Positions 1 through 5,353 of a stretch of DNA of 5,353 bases are shown here, one piece after another (position 1 is the first letter of the stretch; every line of letters starts with the position of its first letter). Below the pieces are notes generated by a model. It made no database searches. It was not told the origin of the DNA and saw nothing but the letters and a program-made list of their open reading frames with translations. The translations under genes were made by a program, and so were the position numbers. Source of the stretch: Granulosicoccaceae bacterium (GTDB taxonomy: Bacteria; Pseudomonadota; Gammaproteobacteria; Granulosicoccales; Granulosicoccaceae). The stretch lies in the NCBI GenBank assembly GCA_023301405.1, contig JALZUX010000401.1, positions 1 to 5,353 on the forward strand, read 5' to 3'.

Positions 1-103
1 AGTGGCCAAAATCGCCGCTAGGCCGCTGTCCGAGAACTAGAGTCTTGAGCTTGGTTGTGAGGTTTCGAGTCAGGTATTTTGATCGATTGAGGCGAATAGT
101 CAT
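1..103 (-). CDS. Possible N-terminal fragment of an unrecognised gene, cut by left edge
   Basis: An ATG at 103 opens a minus-strand frame with no stop for 34 codons up to the window edge. It would encode a short basic N-terminus beginning MTIRLNRSKYL and reaching LGQRPSGDFGH at the edge. The purine run AAAGAAGA directly abuts the ATG, so it is poorly spaced as a ribosome binding site. I do not recognise the peptide, and an open frame this short can occur by chance. It would be co-oriented with the dehydrogenase gene but more than 300 bases downstream of it, so it would not obviously be in the same operon. The sequence to the left of the window would settle whether the frame continues. Confidence 0.28.
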   Translation of the reverse strand, partial: MTIRLNRSKYLTRNLTTKLKTLVLGQRPSGDFGH

Positions 104-428
104 TCTTCTTTAACGAAATTGATCGTAATAGCTGGCAGAAAGACCGCGCCCGCCGTAGATCATAGTTTTTGGACAGCCACCAAGGTGCGAGTACACGGTG
201 GTGTTTTGAGGCTACTGCCTATTTTCTCGTGTGCATGTCCTGACCACAGTAGCCAAGTAACCCGCACCGATATTTGGCAACCGTCCTTGTTCCGTAGTCG
301 GGTTGATCACAACCTAAGCTATGGGTTTAATGAGGCAAGCGTGTATTGCAAGCTAACTTCGCGGCTTGTCTGATGCCATCGATTGCCCTACGTATCGGCA
401 CGCGTGTCAATTTGCCAAGTTTAAGCTG
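104..428. other. Intergenic stretch with no convincing gene
   Basis: These 325 bases lie downstream of the dehydrogenase stop codon. The longest open frame is on the plus strand from a TTG at 119 to 373. It has no ribosome binding site and an unconvincing composition rich in Cys, Ser, His and Arg, so I do not call it. Weak inverted repeats are present: CCACC at 177-181 with GGTGG at 197-201 followed by a short T run at 204-207, and a CAAGC/GCTTG pair near 350-369. None is a confident terminator. I see no tRNA, no tandem repeat and no recognisable insertion-sequence end. Confidence 0.5.
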
Positions 429-1412
429 TTAGTTGACCGGATGCAGAGGTGCGCGACCGGCTAATACGTTAGCAATATCGGTGGCTGCCATGTGGGCTAC
501 GGTATCAAGGCACTCGTAGGTCGAACCTGCCATGTGCGGAGTTAGTAGAAAATTAGGGGCGTTGAATATCGGGCTTTCCGGGTTTGGTGGCTCGCCTTGT
601 AATACGTCTAGCGCCGCTCCCCCTAACTGACCGCTGTGCAGTGCCTCGGCGACCGCTAGCTCATCAACCAGTGCGCCGCGGGCACAATTGATCAGCAAGG
701 CGCCGGTTTTCATTGCCGCGATTGATTGTCGGTTTATCATGTTGATGGTTGTGGCGATCGCCGGCGCGTGTAACGAGACGATATCAGCGGCACTCAAGAG
801 GTGCTCTAGTGTGGACGACTCGGCTCCAAAGGATTTCATGGTAGCGGGTGCAACTTGCGGGTCGGCGGCGATCACTGTCATGCCGAACGCATTGGCGATT
901 TTTGCGACTCGCTGGCCAATCTGACCGAAACCAACTAGTCCCAGCGTCTTTCCGCGCAGCTCACCACCCGTGAAGCGCGCTTCATCCCATCGTTTGTCAC
1001 GCATGGCCAACTCAGCACTTTTGGGGATTCTTCGTAGCAGTGAAATCATTAACGCAAAAGAGAGTTCGGTTACGGCGTCGGCGTTAGCACCGGGCGTGTT
1101 AGTGACGGTGATGCCAAGCTTGCTGCAGGCGTCTACATCTACCGGGTCAACGCCGGTGCCGTGCACGCCAATCACTTTCAGTGAGGGTAGCAACGCCACC
1201 AGCGTACTGGTTGCATAGCCCGATCGCAGTAACAGGCCGCTGGCACCTTGCAGTAGAGCGCTGCACTCTTTTTCTTCTGCGTTGGATAGTGTCTTATAGG
1301 GTATCTCAATCGCTTTAAAGTCGGCGATACCTTGCAACGCTTTTTCGACAGGCCCCTCGCTGATGGGCAAGTCAGGGTTCACTGCCAGCGCCACCCATGG
1401 CTTGTTAGTCAA
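429..1412 (-). CDS. D-isomer-specific 2-hydroxyacid dehydrogenase
   Basis: This is an NAD-dependent oxidoreductase that interconverts a 2-hydroxyacid and a 2-oxoacid in the cytoplasm; the exact substrate is unknown. Counted from the TTG start (327 residues, normal for the family), the Rossmann motif GFGQIG lies at about 161-166. An Asp after the second strand (about 184, in AADPQV) suggests NAD rather than NADP. The catalytic triad is visible: Arg at about 245 (NCARGALVDE), Glu at about 274 (DVLQGEPP) and His at about 293 (LTPHMAGST). The substrate-domain turn GVHGTGVDPVDVDA is also typical of phosphoglycerate-dehydrogenase-like members. The frame extends upstream to an ATG at 1439, but that ATG lies deep inside the preceding gene. 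The TTG at 1412 has GGAG seven bases upstream and yields a natural N-terminus (TNKPWVALAVN), so I prefer it. It then overlaps the end of the ThDP-enzyme gene by 8 nt, which implies translational coupling. Family is certain; glyoxylate/hydroxypyruvate reductase, phosphoglycerate dehydrogenase-like or sulfolactate dehydrogenase-like roles all remain possible. Confidence 0.93.
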   Translation of the reverse strand: MTNKPWVALAVNPDLPISEGPVEKALQGIADFKAIEIPYKTLSNAEEKECSALLQGASGLLLRSGYATSTLVALLPSLKVIGVHGTGVDPVDVDACSKLGITVTNTPGANADAVTELSFALMISLLRRIPKSAELAMRDKRWDEARFTGGELRGKTLGLVGFGQIGQRVAKIANAFGMTVIAADPQVAPATMKSFGAESSTLEHLLSAADIVSLHAPAIATTINMINRQSIAAMKTGALLINCARGALVDELAVAEALHSGQLGGAALDVLQGEPPNPESPIFNAPNFLLTPHMAGSTYECLDTVAHMAATDIANVLAGRAPLHPVN

Positions 1413-3006
1413 AAACAGTCTCCATGTAATGGTCTGCATTGACGATGGCCTCGATCACCGTCGGGCCCTCGGTGGTGAATGCTTTCTGCAGCGCGCTAAG
1501 CAGTGCCGGGCCATCAGTGACACCCACTGCTGGAACGCCAAAGTAATGTGCCGGTGGCTCTGTATAGGGGCTGGGCTCAACGTTTGATCCGTAAATTTCG
1601 TAGTTACGCTTGTGTTGCTTAATTTGAATCAGGCTTAACCATCGATCATCAATGACAACCACCGGGATCTGCAGCTTCAGGCGACGTGCAACGGCAAGCT
1701 CGCCGCAGGTCATCTGAAAACAGCCGTCACCAATAAGGCAGACGACTGGGTGATCTGGTCTGGCGATTTTGGCGGCAATCGCGCCGGGAAGACCAAAGCC
1801 CATAGATGACCAGCCGTTGGTAATAAGAAATGATTTAGGGCTGTGCGCAAACCACTGGCTGGCAATTTGGTGCGTGTGCGCACCAACATCAAAAGACAAG
1901 ATGCCATCCAGTGGCAGTTCGTCGCGTACGATGTCGATCACTTCGTGTGGCTTGAAGCCTTCACCTTGCGGACGCAGTGCCAATTGAAACTGCTGGCGGT
2001 GCTGCTTTATTTCGCTGTCAGTCCATTTAGTCGTGGCTGCGGTTTGGCCCGTTAGCTGTGTTAATGAATGGTCTAGATCACCGGTAACTTCTGCTACCAG
2101 GTTGACTGACTCGGCAATGTCAGGGGTTTCGATATCAATACTAAGTAACGGTGTCGCTTTCACCCACGCTTCGTATTCTACTTCGATGGTGTCGTAGCCT
2201 AGCCCGATAATCAGATCGCTTTGCAGTAGAAACTTACGTTGTATTTGTCGCTTGGAGCGCTCGATACACCCCAGTGCAAGTGCGTGGTCGTCGTCAATGA
2301 GTCCTTTAGCCATCGTGGTGGTGGCAAACGGAATGTTGTGCTTGGCGAGAAAGTCACTCAGTAAAGCGTGGTTTTTCATTCGCATGGCAGACGCGCCAAT
2401 TACAGCAATAGGGCGGTCGGCTGCAGCGATGAGTGACGCGGCGGCTTTTAGCTGTGCATCGGTGGCGTTATCAAGTGCGGGTGGAGGAATTAGGTCTGGC
2501 ACGCTACCTTTGGCTTCTGCCAGTGAGACGTCTTCCGGCAGATCAATATGAACGGGACCCATCGGCTCGGTGGTGGCAATAGTGATTGCCTGCTGAATGA
2601 CTTCAGCAACGTTATCAAAAGTTGCTGCAAGGGTGGCTTTGGTGATTGGTCTGAACAGCGCGTGATGATCAATCATCATTTGAATGCGGCGACCAAGCTG
2701 ATGCGAATTCAGGTTGCAGGTGATAGCGATCATTGGTGAGCGATCAAGAAACGCACTGCCTACACCGGTAGATAAATTAGTTGCACCGGGACCTAGCGTG
2801 CCAATACACAGTCCGGGAGCACCTGTCAGTCTGCCAGTCACATCTGCTGAAAAAGCGGCTGACCCCTCATGAGCAGTTAGGACGAATTCCAGGCCACCTT
2901 TGCGCATGGCTTCGATGAAAGGCAGAACGTTGCCACTGGGAATGCCGAAGCCGTGTGTCACGCCAGCATTAGCCAGCGCCCGCACCATGAGGTCTGAGTT
3001 GTTCAT
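1405..3006 (-). CDS. Thiamine-diphosphate-dependent enzyme, acetolactate synthase/2-oxoacid decarboxylase superfamily
   Basis: This is a cytoplasmic ThDP enzyme of 533 residues, a usual length for the three-domain superfamily (N-terminal PYR, middle, C-terminal PP). It probably decarboxylates or ligates a 2-oxoacid. Visible landmarks are GIPSG near 21-25, the ThDP-activating Glu at about 47 in TAHEGSAAF, the loop GTLGPGATN near 69-77, NGWSSMGFGLPGA near 397-409, and the metal-binding GDG at about 426-428. The position where the second metal ligand, normally Asn, is expected 27 residues after the GDG aspartate reads Asp (IDDRW, about 453-454). The catalytic Glu argues against glyoxylate carboligase, which lacks it. 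The FAD-site signature RFDDR of biosynthetic acetohydroxyacid synthases is absent, and no ilvN/ilvH-like small subunit is adjacent, so ilvB/ilvI is unlikely. The start is the ATG at 3006, with GGTGAG 13 bases upstream. TTG (3027) and GTG (3024) in frame upstream lack a ribosome binding site. The gene is first of a two-gene unit with the dehydrogenase. Its substrate is unknown. Confidence 0.92.
   Translation of the reverse strand: MNNSDLMVRALANAGVTHGFGIPSGNVLPFIEAMRKGGLEFVLTAHEGSAAFSADVTGRLTGAPGLCIGTLGPGATNLSTGVGSAFLDRSPMIAITCNLNSHQLGRRIQMMIDHHALFRPITKATLAATFDNVAEVIQQAITIATTEPMGPVHIDLPEDVSLAEAKGSVPDLIPPPALDNATDAQLKAAASLIAAADRPIAVIGASAMRMKNHALLSDFLAKHNIPFATTTMAKGLIDDDHALALGCIERSKRQIQRKFLLQSDLIIGLGYDTIEVEYEAWVKATPLLSIDIETPDIAESVNLVAEVTGDLDHSLTQLTGQTAATTKWTDSEIKQHRQQFQLALRPQGEGFKPHEVIDIVRDELPLDGILSFDVGAHTHQIASQWFAHSPKSFLITNGWSSMGFGLPGAIAAKIARPDHPVVCLIGDGCFQMTCGELAVARRLKLQIPVVVIDDRWLSLIQIKQHKRNYEIYGSNVEPSPYTEPPAHYFGVPAVGVTDGPALLSALQKAFTTEGPTVIEAIVNADHYMETVFD
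1420..1423 (-). promoter_or_regulatory. Ribosome binding site supporting the TTG start of the dehydrogenase
   Basis: Read on the minus strand, GGAG at 1423-1420 is separated by seven bases from the TTG at 1412-1410. It sits within the last codons of the upstream ThDP-enzyme gene, whose TAA stop is at 1407-1405. This arrangement favours re-initiation by terminating ribosomes and argues against the upstream ATG at 1439. Confidence 0.6.
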
Positions 3007-3134
3007 TGTGTTTAAGAGTCTCACCAATTTAAGGCTGTACTATAACCGCTTGCAGGGTCGGGAGTCATTCAATCAACGTGATAGTATAACAGGGTACGTC
3101 AACAGCGGCTTGCCACAGAAAAGGCTATAAATTC
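3007..3134. promoter_or_regulatory. Divergent intergenic region, probable promoters for both directions
   Basis: The region lies between the start codons of the minus-strand ThDP-enzyme gene and the plus-strand flavoprotein gene, so it should contain promoters for both. On the plus strand TATAAC at 3085-3090 resembles a -10 box. On the minus strand the overlapping TATACT at 3088-3083 also resembles one. Neither has a good -35 partner at 16-18 bases, so the assignments are tentative. A second TATAAC occurs at 3041-3046. A small inverted repeat, ATCA-ACG-TGAT at 3072-3082, sits next to the candidate -10 boxes and could be a half-operator. All of this is inference from short motifs. Confidence 0.35.
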
Positions 3135-3758
3135 ATGGACAATTTAACTTCCCGTCGAATCGATTCACTGCAACAACTTGAGGCAATTTATGGTGCTGCC
3201 GCGCCGGCTTCTATAGCGAAAGAGATTGATTATATCTCGCCGCATTATCAACAGATGATTGAAAAATCACCGTTTGCTGTGTTGGCCACAATAGGGAGCG
3301 GTGGGCTGGATTGTTCACCGCGCGGTGATCCACCGGGGTTTGTTCGTGTTGAAAATAATAAAACCTTATTAATGCCCGACCGACGCGGCAACAATCGGCT
3401 TGACTCATTGCGTAACTTAATTGAAGACCCTCGTGCGTCGTTACTGTTTTTAATTCCAGGTGTGGGTGAAACATTACGTGTTAACGGTACAGCCTCGATA
3501 ATTCAAGACGATGCACTGCGGCAGTCTTTTGTAGTGAACGGGAAGGTGCCGACAACAGTGATTGAATTCAACGTGGAGCGGGTCTATTTCCAGTGTCAGA
3601 AAGCCCTTGTCCGCTCCAGACTTTGGGACAAAGACGCGCAAATAAACCGAACCGATCTTGCCAGTACCGGCTCAATGGTGAAAGCCATCAAAGCCGACTT
3701 CGATGCAGAGAAGTACGATCAGCAGTATCCTGAACGTTTAAAGAAAACCCTTTACTAA
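3135..3758 (+). CDS. FMN-dependent PPOX-type flavoprotein (pyridoxamine 5'-phosphate oxidase-like, DR2398/MSMEG_1061 type)
   Basis: This 207-residue protein has the split beta-barrel FMN-binding fold of the pyridoxamine phosphate oxidase superfamily. The core starts near residue 36 with PHYQQMIEKSPFAVLATIG, continues through LDCSPRGDPPGFV (about 58-70) and MPDRRGNNRLDSLRN (about 80-94), and then IEDPRASLLFLIPGVGETLRVNG (about 96-118). This order and spacing match the subgroup typified by DR2398 and MSMEG_1061, which is distinct from true PdxH. Family knowledge suggests a flavin-dependent reductase or oxidase of unknown substrate, so a role in vitamin B6 synthesis should not be assumed. No signal peptide or membrane segment is visible, so it is probably cytosolic. 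The ATG at 3135 has AAGG at 3121-3124, ten bases upstream, an acceptable ribosome binding site. It is transcribed away from the ThDP-enzyme operon and converges on the esterase gene, with a 98-base gap and no clear terminator in it. Confidence 0.88.
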   Translation: MDNLTSRRIDSLQQLEAIYGAAAPASIAKEIDYISPHYQQMIEKSPFAVLATIGSGGLDCSPRGDPPGFVRVENNKTLLMPDRRGNNRLDSLRNLIEDPRASLLFLIPGVGETLRVNGTASIIQDDALRQSFVVNGKVPTTVIEFNVERVYFQCQKALVRSRLWDKDAQINRTDLASTGSMVKAIKADFDAEKYDQQYPERLKKTLY

Positions 3759-3856
3759 CGAATGAAAAGTGACTCCGCTGGAAGGGCCTATTTACACAGC
3801 AGCCCCGCCGGGACACCACCTAACATCGCAGCCCCCGGCAAGCACACGTTCAACAG

Positions 3857-4795
3857 CTACCGGTCACCTATAGCGGCCGCCAAAACGTGCCCGGCCGCCT
3901 GCCGTGCTTTAGCACCACCTTTGACATCCATGCCGAAAAAGCCGTGGATCGTATCGGACACATGTAGAGTGCTCACTTCTACTCCAGCGTCTTGCAGTGC
4001 CTTTGCATAGGTTATACCCTCGTCACGCAGTGGGTCGAAGCCCGCGGTCAACACCCAGGCGGGTGGTAATCCTTTGAGGTCAGCGTTAATCGGTGCAACC
4101 CGAATATCATTTCGATCGGCGTCGGTCGGCATGTACTGATCCCAGAACCATTGCATCATCACAGTGGTTAAAAAGTAACCCTCGCCATTTTGTTGATAGC
4201 TTGGGGTGTCAAAGACGGCCTCGACCACAGGATAAATAAGCAATTGATGAGCTAACTCTATGCCGCGATCACGAGCGGCAATGGCAACGCACGCGGCCAG
4301 ATTTCCACCGGCGCTATCACCACCCACTGCAACGCGTGAAGGGTCAATGTTAAGGGCTTCTGCGTTGTTGATCACCCATTCTGTAGCGGCCAGGCAATCA
4401 TCAAAGGACGCTGGAAAAACCGCTTCGGGTGCTAGGCGGTAATCGACAGATATCACGGTACATGTTGAATGGTGTGCTAATTCGCGGCTTGGTAAGTCAG
4501 CGCTGTCTAGATCGCCGATTACCCAGCCGCCGCCGTGGAACCAAACCAGTGCTGGTGCGTTGGTCTTGTCAGTTGGTTGATACATTCTGGCCGCTATGTC
4601 TGCATTAGCCGAGGGAATTAGCAGATCAGTTACCTGATGTATTGGCGTTGGTGATTGCGGAGCAGTGCGTAGTGACAGAAAGACTTCGCGCGCTTGCGGT
4701 GCAGTGAGGGTTTGCAGTGGTGGGATGCCCGCCTGCTCAATGGCGTTCAGGATATCTACAATTTCCGGATCTAATTGATTCACAGGAAGCCTCAT
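3857..4795 (-). CDS. Alpha/beta hydrolase, hormone-sensitive lipase family (family IV) esterase
   Basis: This is a carboxylester hydrolase of up to 312 residues, the usual length for bacterial HSL-type esterases. The oxyanion-hole motif HGGG is at about 87-90 (WFHGGGWVIGDLDS), followed by the family motif DYRLAPE at about 118-124. The nucleophile elbow GDSAGG has Ser at about 161, and the triad is completed by Asp at about 254 (GFDPLRDEG) and His at about 284 (IHGFFGM), so the enzyme appears catalytically intact. There is no signal peptide, so it is probably cytosolic. Substrates are likely short- to medium-chain acyl esters by family knowledge; the sequence does not show the physiological one. 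The start is uncertain. The ATG at 4795 is preceded by ACTAAAAA with no ribosome binding site. The in-frame GTG at 4783 has TGAGG six bases upstream and would give a 308-residue product starting NQLDPEI, a typical family N-terminus. The gene appears monocistronic. Confidence 0.92.
   Translation of the reverse strand: MRLPVNQLDPEIVDILNAIEQAGIPPLQTLTAPQAREVFLSLRTAPQSPTPIHQVTDLLIPSANADIAARMYQPTDKTNAPALVWFHGGGWVIGDLDSADLPSRELAHHSTCTVISVDYRLAPEAVFPASFDDCLAATEWVINNAEALNIDPSRVAVGGDSAGGNLAACVAIAARDRGIELAHQLLIYPVVEAVFDTPSYQQNGEGYFLTTVMMQWFWDQYMPTDADRNDIRVAPINADLKGLPPAWVLTAGFDPLRDEGITYAKALQDAGVEVSTLHVSDTIHGFFGMDVKGGAKARQAAGHVLAAAIGDR
4790..4794 (-). promoter_or_regulatory. Shine-Dalgarno-like TGAGG pointing to an alternative GTG start of the esterase
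   Basis: On the minus strand TGAGG (4794-4790) is followed by six bases and then GTG (4783). It overlaps the candidate ATG at 4795, so the two starts are mutually exclusive in their signals. The spacing favours GTG, while codon preference favours ATG. Confidence 0.4.
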
Positions 4796-4812
4796 TTTTT
4801 AGTTTGCAATCT

Positions 4813-4818
4813 ATTGTA
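4813..4818 (-). promoter_or_regulatory. Candidate -10 box for the esterase gene
   Basis: TACAAT on the minus strand lies in an AT-rich run upstream of the esterase. No convincing -35 hexamer sits 16-18 bases further upstream. If real, transcription would begin near 4806, leaving only about 11 bases before the ATG but about 23 before the GTG start. This is a weak call from one hexamer. Confidence 0.25.
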
Positions 4819-4957
4819 ACTAAATTTAAGCCATCGCGTTGTAGGGTAAATTGAGGGTGTGATCTGAAGGCATCTTATTAAATTGCCTGAATGGTCGAGC
4901 GCCAACCACAAGCGGGGGCAAGGCTCAACGGGACTAAGCTGGGAGAGTGAGTTGGGG

Positions 4958-4982
4958 AAAGACCACCCGATGGGTGGTCTTT
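4958..4982 (-). terminator. Perfect hairpin terminator after msrA
   Basis: An 11-bp perfect inverted repeat, AAAGACCACCC at 4958-4968 and GGGTGGTCTTT at 4972-4982, flanks a three-base loop. It starts 38 bases beyond the msrA stop codon on the minus strand. The stem is GC-rich near the loop and ends in A/T runs on both sides, so it can act in either direction, with the U run supplied mainly by the stem itself. The only gene ending next to it is msrA, so I assign it there. It also insulates the downstream esterase gene from msrA transcription. Confidence 0.8.
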
Positions 4983-5020
4983 AATGCTGATGCAATCAGT
5001 CAGATCTACAACAGATTTTG

Positions 5021-5353
5021 CTAGTGTTTAGAGATTCCTGCATGTGCGTCGTCACCCCAGATAGAGTTAACTTTTCTGTCTCTGCCACATGAGTTTCGGT
5101 ACAACTTGTAGCGAATCGGGTTCTTGTTGTAGTAGTCCTGGTGATAGTCTTCAGCGGGCCAAAAGTCCGCTAGCGCCTCGATGGTTGTGGCGATGGGCTT
5201 TTTCAATTGATTGGATGCTTGCAATTCGGCTTTACTAGCCTGAGCAATCTTGTTTTGTGTATCGTCGAGAGCGTAAATAGCTGTGGTGTAGCTGTGCCCG
5301 CGATCGCAAAACTGGCCGCCGCCGTCGGTCGGGTCAACACTGCGCCAGAACAC
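5021..5353 (-). CDS. msrA: Peptide methionine-S-sulfoxide reductase MsrA, C-terminal part, cut by right edge
   Basis: MsrA repairs oxidised methionine by reducing the S-epimer of methionine sulfoxide in proteins. The 110 codons visible here are the C-terminal portion. They begin in the conserved VFWRSVDPTD segment and continue through GGGQFCDRGHSY, where the Asp and the Tyr five residues later match the substrate-binding pair known as Asp129 and Tyr134 in E. coli MsrA. PAEDYHQDYY follows near residues 66-75 of the fragment, then YRNSCGRD near 85-92, a C-terminal cysteine motif seen in one MsrA subgroup that may act in recycling the enzyme. The GCFW motif with the catalytic cysteine should lie to the right of the window, and the true start is not visible. 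The first in-frame GTG, at 5353, is an internal Val codon. The frame ends in TAG, followed by a strong hairpin terminator. Family assignment is secure. Confidence 0.93.
   Translation of the reverse strand: MFWRSVDPTDGGGQFCDRGHSYTTAIYALDDTQNKIAQASKAELQASNQLKKPIATTIEALADFWPAEDYHQDYYNKNPIRYKLYRNSCGRDRKVNSIWGDDAHAGISKH

Noticed and set aside
177..207. Possible plus-strand terminator, CCACC/GGTGG followed by TTTT
   Set aside because: The stem is only five base pairs with a 15-base loop, two bases separate it from the T run, and no plus-strand gene ends nearby.
119..373. Plus-strand open frame of 84 codons starting at TTG
   Set aside because: It has no ribosome binding site, a rare start codon, a composition unlike a folded protein, and no recognisable motif.
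688..1218. Plus-strand open frames antisense to the dehydrogenase
   Set aside because: They are shadows of the minus-strand gene, whose product carries a complete set of family motifs.
1405..3006. Naming the ThDP enzyme ilvB/ilvI or gcl
   Set aside because: No RFDDR signature or adjacent regulatory subunit supports ilvB/ilvI, and the catalytic Glu is present, which glyoxylate carboligase lacks. The name would overstate the evidence.
3211..3474. Minus-strand open frame of 87 codons inside the flavoprotein gene
   Set aside because: It lies antisense to a well-supported flavoprotein frame and shows no motif or start signal.
3135..3758. Naming the flavoprotein pdxH
   Set aside because: Its motifs fit the DR2398/MSMEG_1061-type PPOX subgroup and not canonical pyridoxamine phosphate oxidase.
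3759..3856. Search for a terminator between the convergent flavoprotein and esterase genes
   Set aside because: Only a tiny CCC/GGG pair near 3803-3812 and a repeated GCAGCCCC are present; neither forms a credible terminator.
4870..4890. Inverted repeat AGGCA/TGCCT upstream of the esterase
   Set aside because: It has a five-base stem with an 11-base loop, no T run and no clear relation to a promoter; expected by chance.

Overview
The window looks like ordinary bacterial chromosome of moderate base composition. The gene content (an MsrA of the QFCDRG type, a family IV esterase, a PPOX-type flavoprotein and a TPP-enzyme/2-hydroxyacid dehydrogenase pair) fits a proteobacterium, possibly a marine gammaproteobacterium. 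That assignment is an impression from protein flavour; no rRNA, tRNA or other phylogenetic marker is present.

Layout, left to right. Positions 1-103 may hold the first 34 codons of a minus-strand gene that runs off the left edge; it is unrecognised and weakly supported. Positions 104-428 hold no convincing gene. Positions 1405-3006 and 429-1412, both on the minus strand, form a tight two-gene unit. A ThDP-dependent enzyme of the acetolactate synthase/2-oxoacid decarboxylase superfamily comes first. It is followed by a D-isomer-specific 2-hydroxyacid dehydrogenase that most likely starts at a TTG codon inside the end of the first gene, an 8-nt overlap. A 128-bp intergenic region (3007-3134) separates this unit from a divergent plus-strand gene (3135-3758) for an FMN-binding, pyridoxamine-phosphate-oxidase-like protein. 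That gene converges on a minus-strand hormone-sensitive-lipase-family esterase (3857-4795). Further right, a perfect hairpin terminator (4958-4982) lies just past the stop codon of a minus-strand msrA gene, whose N-terminal part, including the expected GCFW catalytic cysteine region, lies beyond the right edge.

How the genes may work together. The ThDP enzyme and the dehydrogenase are probably co-translated and likely act on the same 2-oxoacid/2-hydroxyacid pool: the dehydrogenase interconverts hydroxyacid and oxoacid, and the ThDP enzyme cleaves or condenses the oxoacid. Their substrates cannot be read from the sequence. The flavoprotein, esterase and MsrA each appear to be separate transcription units with no evident functional link to the pair. 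The most interesting part of the window is the coupled pair and the atypical Asp-Asp in the ThDP metal-binding motif. There is no sign of a mobile element, CRISPR array, phage or defence system.
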